A stretch of 57,781 nt of DNA, from positions 1 through 57,781 of the forward strand of contig JABDMW010000045.1 of the NCBI GenBank assembly GCA_013001295.1. The letters are read 5' to 3'. The notes below the pieces were generated by a model. It ran no database searches and was not told the DNA's origin. It saw nothing but the letters and a program-made list of their open reading frames with translations. The DNA is from Hyphomonadaceae bacterium. GTDB taxonomy: Bacteria; Pseudomonadota; Alphaproteobacteria; Caulobacterales; Maricaulaceae. Shown here piece by piece: positions 24,007 to 33,349 of the stretch (position 1 is the first letter of the stretch; each line of letters starts with the position of its first letter). The position numbers and the translations under genes were made by a program.

Positions 24007-26336
24007 TAAGCGTCTTCTTTTGGCTTCGGAGCCGGTAGGCCTTTGCCGCCTTTTTTACCTTCGATTTTCAATTGAGCCGGCTTGAGAATCGTAAACTTGA
24101 GCTTGTCCTTCTTCACATCCAAACCAACTTTGACCAGCCCACCTTTTTTGAGCTTCCCAAACAAGATCTCGTCAGCAAGCGGCTTTTTGATATGCTCTTG
24201 GATCGCTCTTGATAATGGTCGCGCACCAAATTTTCGATCATATCCTTTAGCCGCCAACCATTTGTTCGCCGCTGAACTGACTTCGAACAAGATTTGCCGG
24301 TCTGCCAGTTGGGCTTCAAGCTGAATAACAAATTTATCCACGACTTTGGAGATGCTGTCCTCATCGAGAGGTGCAAAGCGGACGACTGCGTCTAACCGGT
24401 TTCTAAACTCAGGTGTGAAGAGGCGTTTAATGGCTTTTTCGTCCTCATCCGATTTTGTCCCGCGCCCAAATCCGATTTCGGCTCTCGCCGCGTCCGCTGC
24501 ACCGGCATTGGTGGTCATGATCAAAATCACATTGCGGAAATCCACTTCCCGTCCATTGGCATCTGTCAATGTTCCGTTGTCCATCACCTGCAACAATATG
24601 TTGAAGACATCTGGATGCGCTTTTTCAATCTCGTCCAACAGAAGGATAGAATGCGGGTTTTGATTGACCTGGTCGGTGAGCAAACCACCTTGGTCATACC
24701 CTACATATCCCGGAGGCGCGCCCAGAAGACGCGATACCGTATGACGCTCCATATATTCGGACATATCGAACCGTAAAAGCTCGAGACCAAGGGCCTCCGC
24801 CAGTTGCTTCGCAACTTCGGTTTTACCAACACCGGTCGGACCAGAGAACAAATAAGATCCAATTGGTTTATTGGGTTCGCGCAATCCTGCACGCGACAGT
24901 TTTACTGCACTTGAGACCTGCTCGATCGCTTCATCTTGACCAAACACCACGCGGCGCAAATCAGCACCGAGTGTCTTGAGAACTTTGGCATCGTCCCGCG
25001 ATACGGTTTTGGGTGGGACGCGGGCAATTTTAGAAATCACTGCTTCCACATCTTTAATGCCGATTGTTTTCTTACGTTTGTTTTTCGGTAGGAGTTTTTG
25101 ATATGCACCTGCTTCATCAATTACATCGATCGCTTTATCCGGTAATTTACGGTCGCGAATATGGCGAACAGAAAGATCAACTGCGCCTTTAATCGCCTCT
25201 TGTGTATAGCTGACTTTGTGAAACTTTTCGAAATAGGACTTAAGTCCCGTGAGGATTTTAATACTGTCCTCAACTGTAGGCTCAGTCACATCGATTTTTA
25301 AGAACCGGCGCGCCAGAGCCCGGTCTTTTTCAAAATGTTGGCGGTATTCTTTGTAGGTCGTCGATCCCATGCAGCGTAATTTACCCGACTGAAGTGCCGG
25401 TTTAAGCAGGTTAGATGCATCCATCGCGCCACCTGATGTGGCACCGGCACCGATTATGGTGTGGATTTCATCGATAAACAAAACGGCGCCTTCGGTTTCC
25501 GTCAGTTTTTTCATGACGGCCTTTAACCGCTCTTCAAAATCTCCGCGGTAGCGCGTCCCGGCCAATAGCGCACCCATATCAAGCGAAAATATCGTCGCGT
25601 CTTTCAACACATCCGGTGTTTTCCCATTGACAATTTGACGTGCAATCCCTTCAGCAATCGCGGTTTTACCCACACCGGGATCACCGACCAATAGCGGGTT
25701 ATTTTTCCGTCGGCGTGACAAAACTTGAATACAGCGCTCAACTTCCGCCTCACGACCGATTAAAGGATCAATCCCACCTTCCTTGGCTTTTTCATTGAGA
25801 TTGACACAGTAAGATTCCAGCGGATCTTCCTTAGGCTTGCCGGGATCGCTGGCTTCGTCCTGGCCAGCGCCAAGAATAGGCCGGTTTTCCGTTTCACCGT
25901 TTTTAGAAATCCCGTGCGAAATATAATTGACCGCGTCGTACCTTGTCATATCCCGTTCTTGCAAGAAGTATACGGCATGGCTTTCGCGTTCATTAAACAG
26001 GGCAATCAACGCATTGGCGCCGGTCACTTCTTCGCGTCCAGAACTTTGAACGTGGATCACGGCGCGCTGTATAACCCTGTGGAAACCGGCCGTCGGGCGC
26101 GCCTCTTCAAAGTCCTCAACCACCAATGATGCCAGGTCTTCATCAAGATAACGGGTTAAATCAGCGCGCAAGGGTTCAAGTTCGACATCGCAGGCTGTCA
26201 TCACAGCCGCGGCATCCTTATCATCTATGAGCGCAAGCAGAAGATGTTCAAGTGTGGCAAGTTCCTGTTTACGCTCACTGGCATAGGAAAGCGCCTTATG
26301 AATTGTTTCTTCTAGGACCGGCGAAAATGAAGCCAT
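24006..26336 (-). CDS. clpA: ATP-dependent Clp protease ATPase subunit ClpA
   Basis: ClpA unfolds substrates and feeds them into ClpP. The 776-residue protein has the N-domain (LEETIHKALSYASERKQELATLEHLLLALID), AAA1 with GDPGVGKTAIAEGIAR near residue 220 and LFIDEIHT, and AAA2 with GPTGVGKTEVAKQLAE near 500, LLLDEIEKAHPDV and the terminal Clp D2 domain. The tail is Lys-rich. The adaptor gene clpS lies 63 bp upstream on the same strand, as is usual, and a DsrE-like gene is coupled downstream by a TAATG overlap. Confidence 0.97.
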   Translation of the reverse strand: MASFSPVLEETIHKALSYASERKQELATLEHLLLALIDDKDAAAVMTACDVELEPLRADLTRYLDEDLASLVVEDFEEARPTAGFHRVIQRAVIHVQSSGREEVTGANALIALFNERESHAVYFLQERDMTRYDAVNYISHGISKNGETENRPILGAGQDEASDPGKPKEDPLESYCVNLNEKAKEGGIDPLIGREAEVERCIQVLSRRRKNNPLLVGDPGVGKTAIAEGIARQIVNGKTPDVLKDATIFSLDMGALLAGTRYRGDFEERLKAVMKKLTETEGAVLFIDEIHTIIGAGATSGGAMDASNLLKPALQSGKLRCMGSTTYKEYRQHFEKDRALARRFLKIDVTEPTVEDSIKILTGLKSYFEKFHKVSYTQEAIKGAVDLSVRHIRDRKLPDKAIDVIDEAGAYQKLLPKNKRKKTIGIKDVEAVISKIARVPPKTVSRDDAKVLKTLGADLRRVVFGQDEAIEQVSSAVKLSRAGLREPNKPIGSYLFSGPTGVGKTEVAKQLAEALGLELLRFDMSEYMERHTVSRLLGAPPGYVGYDQGGLLTDQVNQNPHSILLLDEIEKAHPDVFNILLQVMDNGTLTDANGREVDFRNVILIMTTNAGAADAARAEIGFGRGTKSDEDEKAIKRLFTPEFRNRLDAVVRFAPLDEDSISKVVDKFVIQLEAQLADRQILFEVSSAANKWLAAKGYDRKFGARPLSRAIQEHIKKPLADEILFGKLKKGGLVKVGLDVKKDKLKFTILKPAQLKIEGKKGGKGLPAPKPKEDA

Positions 26337-26399
26337 TTTATCTCTTTCTGTTTGGGCGCCTCGGGGGAGTCCGACGCATTACTTAAATGTGAGCCTTAC

Positions 26400-26783
26400 T
26401 CACGCTTTTTCAAGGGTGCATTTCAGTGGATGGCCACCTCTTTTGGCCGAGTCGAGCACCTGTGCAACCTTTGTTTCCGCCACTTCAAACGTATAAACAC
26501 CACAAACGCCGATACCGTTTTGGTGCACATTCAGCATGATTTGCGTGGCTTCTTCATTGGTTTTCTTAAAAATACCCATGAGAATGCTGACCACAAATTC
26601 CATTGGTGTATAGTCGTCATTCAAAAGCAGAACACGATATTGTGAAGGCTTTTTTGTCTTGGGCCGGGTCTTGGTTGCAACACCGCGTTCGGCGTCATTC
26701 TCGTCTTCCGGCGAATTACCCATGTTGGCGCTCATTGCCAGATTGATATGTGTGTCGAATAGCATCAGCCTAAGATAGGTCAT
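26400..26783 (-). CDS. clpS: ATP-dependent Clp protease adaptor ClpS
   Basis: ClpS delivers N-end-rule substrates to ClpAP. The folded core is unmistakable: [59 protein letters not shown] and [10 protein letters not shown], including the hydrophobic pocket residues and the DDYTPM motif. The start is unsure: ATG 26783 gives 127 residues, ATG 26735 (MSANMGNS) gives 111, closer to the normal alphaproteobacterial length; neither has a good Shine-Dalgarno. It is cotranscribed with clpA. Confidence 0.95.
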   Translation of the reverse strand: MTYLRLMLFDTHINLAMSANMGNSPEDENDAERGVATKTRPKTKKPSQYRVLLLNDDYTPMEFVVSILMGIFKKTNEEATQIMLNVHQNGIGVCGVYTFEVAETKVAQVLDSAKRGGHPLKCTLEKA

Positions 26784-26860
26784 TTTTTTGGCTTTTAAAG
26801 GGCATTTTACGTAAAATTATGTCCATTTTTTTGAGGCTAGATGCAATAGCTTAACGAACG

Positions 26861-26877
26861 TTAACCATTCGGTAAAC
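26861..26877 (+). promoter_or_regulatory. Possible CtrA-like box (imperfect)
   Basis: TTAA-CCATTCG-GTAA matches the CtrA pattern TTAA-N7-TTAA at all but one position and lies 24 bp before the DD-carboxypeptidase start, a typical distance for a regulator of a cell-cycle-linked wall gene. One mismatch in such a short motif makes chance likely. Confidence 0.25.
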
Positions 26878-26900
26878 AGGCACATACTAAGTCATGTGTT

Positions 26901-28178
26901 ATGGGTCATCGAATACTGTATACGATAGCGGCAGCAATTTGGTTCGTCATGATGGGAATGGTTCCTGTTACCGAGGCCAAATCCAGCAAACCCAATAAAT
27001 ATGCGTCGATCATTATTGATAGTGACAGTCTGGAAATTTTACACGCCCGAAAAATTGATGGCGCGCGGTATCCGGCATCTCTCACAAAGATGATGACATT
27101 GTATCTCACATTTGACGCACTCAACCGCGGAGACGTCAAACTAAATGATCAGATGTTGGTCTCGACCAACGCCGCCCGCACCCCGCCGGTAAAGCTGGGG
27201 TTAAAAGCCGGGAAAACCATTACGGTCAATCAGGCTATTCAAGCCCTTGCTGTTCGGTCGGCCAATGATGCGGCGGTCGTCCTGGCCGAACATCTCAGCG
27301 GTTCAGAAGCGGAATTTGCCAAACGGATGACCTTGAAAGCCAAAGCAATCGGTATGCGCTCTACGGTATTTCAAAACCCGCACGGGCTCCCCGATCCCGG
27401 ACAGATCAGTACAGCGCGCGACATGGCGAAACTTGCACATTCCCTACTTCGCAATCATAGCCGTTTTTATCCTTACTTTTCCCAAAAAACGTTCCACTAT
27501 AATGGTCAGACCTACACCAACCACAACGCGTTGTTGGGTACAGTTGACGGTGTTGACGGGTTTAAGACGGGATATACAAGAGCTTCCGGTTACAATCTTG
27601 TGCTCTCGGCAAAACGAGATGGACGCCGGATCATTGCCGTGGTCATGGGCGGCGCATCGGGGAAATCGCGCAACAAGCATATGGCCGACTTGATCGAACG
27701 GGGATACGATGTTTTAGAAAAAAACCAGTCCCTGATCCGCCAGTCAAATCGTATCGACAATCCTGTTAATTTAAATGCCGACTTGCTCCCGCGCCCCACG
27801 GTCCGCAAACATGAAAAGCCCATCGAACGGATAAAGGCCTACTCATTGCGCGCCGCTTCAGGACACAAAACCGATACGGTTCGCATTGTGCATGGACGCA
27901 CAGATATCGCGATCCCGAAAGCTCTCAATTTAAATGCCTGGAGTATACAAATCGGCACCTATCAATCCGAGTTCCACGCCCACCAGGCGAATGCTTACAT
28001 ATTGCATGATCCCGAGCTCAATATCGGGCCCGCCACGCCGCAAATCATTCCCGTTCAACGCGACAGAGGGCCGCTGTTCAGAGCCCGTCTTGCCGGAATA
28101 TCGCACAAACGGGCAAGTGCTGCCTGTAAAACGCTTGCCAGCCGCGGACATTCCTGCTTAGTGATTTCTCCGTCTTAG
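26901..28178 (+). CDS. D-alanyl-D-alanine carboxypeptidase with SPOR domain
   Basis: A low-molecular-weight penicillin-binding protein (peptidase S11) that trims D-Ala from peptidoglycan stem peptides. After a signal peptide (~residues 1-26) come the active-site SLTK (Ser60-Lys63), SAN near residue 120 and DGFKTGYT near 220. Residues ~350-425 form a SPOR domain (WSIQIGTYQSEFHAHQANAY ... FRARLAGISHKRASAACKTL), which binds denuded glycan at the division site. The combination is common in alphaproteobacteria. Start ATG 26901. panC follows 23 bp later on the same strand. Confidence 0.93.
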   Translation: MGHRILYTIAAAIWFVMMGMVPVTEAKSSKPNKYASIIIDSDSLEILHARKIDGARYPASLTKMMTLYLTFDALNRGDVKLNDQMLVSTNAARTPPVKLGLKAGKTITVNQAIQALAVRSANDAAVVLAEHLSGSEAEFAKRMTLKAKAIGMRSTVFQNPHGLPDPGQISTARDMAKLAHSLLRNHSRFYPYFSQKTFHYNGQTYTNHNALLGTVDGVDGFKTGYTRASGYNLVLSAKRDGRRIIAVVMGGASGKSRNKHMADLIERGYDVLEKNQSLIRQSNRIDNPVNLNADLLPRPTVRKHEKPIERIKAYSLRAASGHKTDTVRIVHGRTDIAIPKALNLNAWSIQIGTYQSEFHAHQANAYILHDPELNIGPATPQIIPVQRDRGPLFRARLAGISHKRASAACKTLASRGHSCLVISPS

Positions 28179-28201
28179 ACAAAGAAAACACGGAATGGCA
28201 T

Positions 28202-29056
28202 ATGTCGGCAGCACCGATCATCGTTAGAACCGAAAAAGCATTGCGTGCGCAAATTAGCAAATGGCGTCTCGCTGACCATAAAATCGGCTATGTCCCGACC
28301 ATGGGGGCGCTTCATGATGGACATTTATCCCTGATCACCTTTGCTCGAAAACATACAGAAAGAGTTGTCGCCAGTATTTATGTCAATCCAACGCAATTCG
28401 CTGAAGGGGAAGATCTGGCAACCTACCCAAGACAAGAGAAATCAGACATACGGAAACTCGGTGGTGCCGGCTGCGACCTGGTTTACATTCCAAAATCTGG
28501 CAGCATGTATGATCGAGATCACAGCACGCAAATCAATGTCGGCGGCGCGGCTCTCGGACTCGAAACAGATTACCGTCCGCATTTTTTTGGCGGTGTCGCT
28601 CTCATTGTCACAAAGCTGTTCAACCGCGTCCAACCGGACATCGCTGTTTTTGGTAAGAAAGACTATCAACAATTTCTGACTATACGCCGGATGACGACAG
28701 ATTTCGATATCCCCGTAAGGGTTTACGGCGCACCTATTATTCGGGAAAAAGACGGATTGGCCATGTCTTCGCGCAATCTATACTTTGATGCGGATGCCCG
28801 GCTCGTCGCTGGCCAGCTCAACAAAATTATGCGCGTATGCGCCAAAGAAATAAAAAACGGCTCTCATATTGGAACGGCCACCGCGAAAGCAAAACGGGCC
28901 TTATTGAAATCCGGGTTTCAGTCAGTTGATTATGTCGCCGCTGCCGATCGCCGTAATTTGTCACTTTTGCGCGGACCAATCAAAGATAGAAAAGCCCGCC
29001 TGCTTATCGCTGCCACATGTGCAGGTGTAAGGTTGATTGACAATTGTGATATCTAG
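28202..29056 (+). CDS. panC: Pantothenate synthetase
   Basis: PanC joins pantoate and beta-alanine with ATP. The 284-residue enzyme has VPTMGALHDGHLSLI near residue 30, YVNPTQFAEGEDLATYPR near 60, DIAVFGKKDYQQF near 145 and REKDGLAMSSRNLYF near 180, all family signatures of ATP and pantoate binding. The spacing to the upstream carboxypeptidase gene suggests co-transcription. panB is not in the window. The convergent DUF1489 gene begins 8 bp after its stop. Confidence 0.95.
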   Translation: MSAAPIIVRTEKALRAQISKWRLADHKIGYVPTMGALHDGHLSLITFARKHTERVVASIYVNPTQFAEGEDLATYPRQEKSDIRKLGGAGCDLVYIPKSGSMYDRDHSTQINVGGAALGLETDYRPHFFGGVALIVTKLFNRVQPDIAVFGKKDYQQFLTIRRMTTDFDIPVRVYGAPIIREKDGLAMSSRNLYFDADARLVAGQLNKIMRVCAKEIKNGSHIGTATAKAKRALLKSGFQSVDYVAAADRRNLSLLRGPIKDRKARLLIAATCAGVRLIDNCDI

Positions 29057-29063
29057 ATTTTTT

Positions 29064-29522
29064 CTACCATGCCCCCAGATCAACGAGTTTCGTTCGAAGA
29101 GAAGCCGGCAAATTTCCTGCTTCCCCGAGGCTCGACAAATCTTTCGGAGCATCATCGGAGCTTAAATACCTCCACCCCTGAAAAGCACGCCGTGGCATCG
29201 GGACGACGGGCACCAGCTCTGGATCCAAAACGATCCGGCAAGCCTTGCGTCCATCATTTGTCCGCATCTCTTGCAGATCAAGTATGGGGTTGCGGCATTG
29301 GATGATCCCTTTGATCACCCAATAAACAGACCCGCCATTGAGTAGCGCCTTACGCTGTTTGGGCATCATGCGGGTAATATGGTCGGGATATGCCGCAAGC
29401 CCTTCATTCCCGCGCCGTATCCTCAGGCGTTTCTGCCAATCGGCAAGCGTTTCAATAGACTCCGTACCGACGGAGAGCTTTTGCAAATGAATAAGCGTGG
29501 AATCATCGGTAGAATTGGCCAT
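29064..29522 (-). CDS. DUF1489-family protein
   Basis: A 152-residue protein with the conserved features of DUF1489, a family confined largely to alphaproteobacteria: LHLIKL-like start (LIHLQKLSVGTESIETLADWQ), THxTRMxPKR-like block (DHITRMMPKQRKALLNGGSVYWVIKGIIQCR) and VVPMPRRAFQGWRYLSSDDAP near the C-terminus. No biochemical role is established. It lies 45 bp downstream of the putative dioxygenase gene on the same strand. Confidence 0.85.
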   Translation of the reverse strand: MANSTDDSTLIHLQKLSVGTESIETLADWQKRLRIRRGNEGLAAYPDHITRMMPKQRKALLNGGSVYWVIKGIIQCRNPILDLQEMRTNDGRKACRIVLDPELVPVVPMPRRAFQGWRYLSSDDAPKDLSSLGEAGNLPASLRTKLVDLGAW

Positions 29523-29566
29523 GTCTCGACATAACCCAGATTCAACTTATTTTGCAGAAATATTTT

Positions 29567-30499
29567 TTAGAATGCGCGCTGGTAAGGTTCGACATCCACA
29601 ATGAAGCCCGGTGCATTTTTGTCCACTTTGAACGTGACCATGTCATCACTATCGGGATTATCGTATGCGCCGATCTTGCGAAGAACCCGGCCTGCAATAG
29701 ACTTAACGTATTTCTCCGGCATCGAAGCATCCGCCCAACGGGAATCAACGCCAAATTTCTGGCGCAATACAGCATTGGTAAACATAACGGAGTTTTTAAA
29801 CGCACTTTCCTTGGTGCTGTATTCAGTTGTCACCGAGACACAATAAGACTGGTTATCTACCCGGTGCGGCGCGTTCAGACGCCAGGATATCATTTCATCT
29901 TCACTGAGATCAAAGGCTTTCGCGCCTTTGTCCATGTCTTCAGAATAAGGAATATCATCCTCACGATCATTGGTTATGATTCTGTGATACGCTTCATCCG
30001 GCAAATATTCTTCTGTCGGCGGGTAAAGATACATGCGTTTTTTACCGCGCACATGCCAAAGAATGGTTTCGGTTTGATCGCAATGATAGGGCACGCGAGC
30101 CGCCGGCGATGAAATCAAGATTCCGCCCCGGGCATTAAAGGTTGGCTCTCCTGTAATGTCCGAAATCGCCCCGTACATTTGATCCAACACTGCCTTATAT
30201 TCAGGATGAACATTCATGGCCTCACGCACATTGATCCAGATTTTACCGGCTTTGGCAGCTTCGATCAGCGTTTTGCCATCGCTGTCGCGAAAATCACCGG
30301 TGCGAAACTTGTTCGGGAAAAGCTCAGTACCTTTACCCATAGTGCACACATCGAGTTTTTGCGATGGATGTTTATTTAACAATCGCGCTAAAGCTTCATC
30401 TGTAAATAGCCCGGTTTCGCTTAAACGATGTTTAACCGTGATAATATCTTTTCTGAACTTTTTCGTATGATCATCGGTCCAGTTTTTAAAAATATCCAT
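29567..30499 (-). CDS. Cupin/JmjC-like putative 2-oxoglutarate Fe(II) oxygenase
   Basis: A protein of about 310 residues whose middle contains RVPYHCDQTETILWHVRGKKRMYLYPP. His139, Asp141 and the later His212 (NAPHRVDN) form an HxD...H facial triad in the spacing of JmjC/cupin-8-like oxygenases, and the KRM(Y)LYPP strand also fits. A hydroxylase acting on protein or small molecule is plausible; substrate unknown. ATG 30499 is preferred because GGAG lies eight bases upstream; GTG 30505 is two codons earlier. A consensus TTAA-N7-TTAA box lies 68 bp upstream. It is followed by DUF1489. Confidence 0.7.
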   Translation of the reverse strand: MDIFKNWTDDHTKKFRKDIITVKHRLSETGLFTDEALARLLNKHPSQKLDVCTMGKGTELFPNKFRTGDFRDSDGKTLIEAAKAGKIWINVREAMNVHPEYKAVLDQMYGAISDITGEPTFNARGGILISSPAARVPYHCDQTETILWHVRGKKRMYLYPPTEEYLPDEAYHRIITNDREDDIPYSEDMDKGAKAFDLSEDEMISWRLNAPHRVDNQSYCVSVTTEYSTKESAFKNSVMFTNAVLRQKFGVDSRWADASMPEKYVKSIAGRVLRKIGAYDNPDSDDMVTFKVDKNAPGFIVDVEPYQRAF

Positions 30500-30566
30500 T
30501 CCCACAACTCCAGTTATTGTGTCTAAACCTATTCAAAAATGGTTTAATTTTTGCACAAATACACGG

Positions 30567-30581
30567 TTAACCCGGTGTTAA
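30567..30581 (-). promoter_or_regulatory. CtrA-type box TTAA-N7-TTAA
   Basis: The minus strand reads TTAACACCGGGTTAACC, an exact match to the CtrA consensus TTAA-N7-TTAAC. It lies 68 bp upstream of the putative oxygenase start and just past the lysozyme-like gene stop. The match is exact, but ctrA itself is outside the window. Confidence 0.4.
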
Positions 30582-30589
30582 ATTTGCCC

Positions 30590-31849
30590 TTAATGGGTAG
30601 TAAAAAACGATTTAATCAAGTAGTAGGTCGCGCCCAAAACAACCATCGCACCAACGATGGTTGCCACCGGTGCCAAAAAAGCACTTACCGGATCCAGTCC
30701 GCTTACGGGCCCGATAAACCATTTAAACACACCCCCGCCAAATAAGGATACTCCGATCAGTAAAGCTGCCCAGAACCCGCCTGAACCACCGAATTCTTGG
30801 TCAACTCCATTTACCGTCGTTTTTGATATATAGACATCAGGTGTGCGGATATCTGCCTGATAATCGCGCGTCGAGCGTTTGTATTCGTGATGCGTACCTT
30901 CATTCGCTGCTATTGGTAGATCTGGTTCTGAAACTGGAAACTGACCGGTCGCGTCATCAACGATGGCGACCTTTTCAGTTTTTAATTCCTCAACTCTGGT
31001 GTCAGGTGCGCTGTCTTCCAAATCCTGATTGACGGTTTCCGGTCTGTCAGCAATTAAAGCTTCCAGTCTCTCGCTGACCGCGGCAGCGGCAACAGCAATC
31101 GGCGAAAGTCCGTCAACGTTTTCAGGCAACGCCTCAGGCACATCTTGTGCCTCTTCATCTTGGTCGTCGTCAACGATTTCACTTAATGTCAAGGTCCCTG
31201 CAGGCCCGTCTTCGCGACGACGGTTTTGGGTCGGTGAAAAATCAATATCTTCTTTTGTTTGCGCCTCATACGGGGCACGGCCAACAATACCCTCTTCTGC
31301 ATATCGGCCATACACAGGCATTTGCTCTTCAGATTCAGAGATAATTTGATCCCGCGACGGCGGAATTTCATTGCGTGGAGCTGCGACAACGCCTTCAATT
31401 GGTCGTAAAAATAGGGCCTTTTCGGCTGTACGGCGGCGAACCAATGCATCAATCACATAGGTATTGCCATCAATGATGCTTTTGCGCCATTCGTCGAACG
31501 CGGCTGCAGCATCGAGAGGGCGCCCATTATTCATAGCATGCAGCACATTTGAGGACAAAAACGCCTTCGGTCCAATATTGTAGCTCAGTGAGACAAGGGC
31601 ATCGAATTGGCTTTGCGATAACGGCGCATATACAGACTCATTGATCATCGCCTCGTACGGTTCCAGGTCCGCAGACAACAACAATTCCGCCTTTTCCCGG
31701 CTAATCACGGGCTCTTCTTCGGGTGAATAGCGGTGACCGAATCCGATTACCCGTTGTCCCGAAACCAACGTCGTTTCAACGGGCCGAAACCCTTCATAGG
31801 CTTTAATAAGCTTCAAACCGAAGTCAGAAAGTTTAAACGCATGCGCCAT
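30590..31849 (-). CDS. Membrane-anchored GH24 lysozyme-like protein with degenerate active site
   Basis: From ATG 31849 the product has 419 residues. Residues ~1-160 are a phage-type lysozyme fold (KLIKAYEGFR with Glu19; VIGFGHRY; SQSQFDALVSLSYNIGPKAF; LVRRRTAEKALF). In active GH24 enzymes the Glu is followed by a Y-x-D and a T in a TIGYGH-type motif; here these places read TTL and VIGFGH, so the Asp and Thr are absent. A long acidic, probably disordered linker (~170-340) leads to two C-terminal membrane helices (~350-415). No signal peptide is seen. It may bind or remodel peptidoglycan; catalysis is doubtful. The preceding frame to 31915 is less plausible. Confidence 0.75.
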   Translation of the reverse strand: MAHAFKLSDFGLKLIKAYEGFRPVETTLVSGQRVIGFGHRYSPEEEPVISREKAELLLSADLEPYEAMINESVYAPLSQSQFDALVSLSYNIGPKAFLSSNVLHAMNNGRPLDAAAAFDEWRKSIIDGNTYVIDALVRRRTAEKALFLRPIEGVVAAPRNEIPPSRDQIISESEEQMPVYGRYAEEGIVGRAPYEAQTKEDIDFSPTQNRRREDGPAGTLTLSEIVDDDQDEEAQDVPEALPENVDGLSPIAVAAAAVSERLEALIADRPETVNQDLEDSAPDTRVEELKTEKVAIVDDATGQFPVSEPDLPIAANEGTHHEYKRSTRDYQADIRTPDVYISKTTVNGVDQEFGGSGGFWAALLIGVSLFGGGVFKWFIGPVSGLDPVSAFLAPVATIVGAMVVLGATYYLIKSFFTTH

Positions 31850-31942
31850 ATTTGTTCCATTACAATACACTATTCCAGCCAGAGACCGGTCACGAAGTGA
31901 AATTGCAATTCCCACGCCGAATTCGCGTAATTGAAGAAATTT

Positions 31943-33349
31943 TTACATAAGAAACAGTGACGCAAGCCCCAAAAATGCGAAAAATCCAACCACGTCCGTC
32001 ACAGTGGTCACAAATACGGATGAGGCTACAGCCGGATCCGCTCCCGCCTTTTTAAGGCCCAATGGCACGAGAATACCCGCCAAACCCGCGCAAAACAGAT
32101 TAAATATCAGCGCAGCTGCAATAACCAGCGATAATTCAGCATTCTGGAACCAGATATAAGTGATTCCGGCAAGCAGGACCGCGAATATCACGCCATTCAT
32201 CAGGGCGGCGATCGCCTCTCTTTTGATCACCCGCCAGGCATTGGCCGCAGTCAAATCCCGGGTCGCCAGAGCCCGGATAGCAACCGCAAGCGCTTGTGTT
32301 CCGGTATTGCCGCCCAAAGATGCGACAATCGGCATGAGTACCGCGAGCGCGACAAGCTTTGATATTTCGTCTTTAAACAATGAAATCACAATCGACGCAC
32401 CAATAGCAGTCATCAAATTAACCAAGAGCCAAGGTGCGCGCGCTTTAACAATAGTCACTGATGTATCTGTCAATCCCGCATCACTGACGCCCGCCAATGC
32501 GAGTAAGTCTTCTGTGTTTTCCTCATGGATGACCTCAACCATGTCATCAACCGTGATCATACCGGTTAATCTTCCGTCCGCATCTATGACCGGGGCGGAA
32601 ATCAAATCATATTTACCAAATAAATAGGCCACATCTTCCTGGTCTGTGTCCGGCTCGACCAGGACCGGCAAATCTTTCATGATATCTTTGAGAGGTGTAT
32701 TTCGGTTGTGCCGCATTAACGCGGATAAAGGCAGATATCCGATTGGGTGAAAGCGTGTATCGATGACATAAACATCGAAAAACAGATCCGGTAAGGCATC
32801 GCTGTCTTTCTCACCCTGAGCCCTCATGTGATCAATAGTTTGCCCAACGGTCCAGAACTCCGGTGCCGCAACAAATTCGCGTTGCATAAGACGGCCGGCG
32901 GTTTCGTCATCAAATGAGAATCCGGCCTCCAGATCCTCACGATCCCGGTCTGGCAGGACAGCCAGAACTTCTGCGCGCTGTTGATCATCAAGTTCTTCAA
33001 AGAGCTGAATGGCATCATCAGAATCAAGCTCTTGTACCGCATCGGAAATTTGTTTGGCCGGAAGGCGTGGCAGTACATCTTCAACCACTTCGTCTTCAAG
33101 TTCAGCCAATACGGCCGGGCTTAAAACTTCAGGAGACAGCTCAATGGTTGCTTGACGCTCTTCGGTTGATAATTGTTCGAATTTGTCGGCAATATCGGCC
33201 GGGTGTTCACCCTCTAATAGATTAAATACCTGCCCACTGTCTTTTTGGGCAATGGCGTCACGAAGTTCGACTAGGTTTTGCAGCTCCAGATCGGTTTTTC
33301 CAGTTGGCGTATCGGTATCGGGATGGGTCTGATCAAGTTTATCTGTCAT
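31943..33349 (-). CDS. mgtE: Magnesium transporter MgtE
   Basis: MgtE is a Mg2+-gated channel-like transporter of the inner membrane. The 468-residue protein has the acidic MgtE N-domain (EGEHPADIADKFEQLSTEERQ; LPRLPAKQISDAVQELDSDDAIQLFEELDDQQR), two CBS domains (~155-280), and a five-helix membrane domain with ARAPWLLVNLMTAIGAS, PIVASLGGNTGTQALAVAIRALATRDL and ADPAVASSVFVTTVTDVVGF. Start ATG 33349 follows GGGAGG. The 306-bp gap upstream could hold its leader and promoter. Confidence 0.95.
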   Translation of the reverse strand: MTDKLDQTHPDTDTPTGKTDLELQNLVELRDAIAQKDSGQVFNLLEGEHPADIADKFEQLSTEERQATIELSPEVLSPAVLAELEDEVVEDVLPRLPAKQISDAVQELDSDDAIQLFEELDDQQRAEVLAVLPDRDREDLEAGFSFDDETAGRLMQREFVAAPEFWTVGQTIDHMRAQGEKDSDALPDLFFDVYVIDTRFHPIGYLPLSALMRHNRNTPLKDIMKDLPVLVEPDTDQEDVAYLFGKYDLISAPVIDADGRLTGMITVDDMVEVIHEENTEDLLALAGVSDAGLTDTSVTIVKARAPWLLVNLMTAIGASIVISLFKDEISKLVALAVLMPIVASLGGNTGTQALAVAIRALATRDLTAANAWRVIKREAIAALMNGVIFAVLLAGITYIWFQNAELSLVIAAALIFNLFCAGLAGILVPLGLKKAGADPAVASSVFVTTVTDVVGFFAFLGLASLFLM

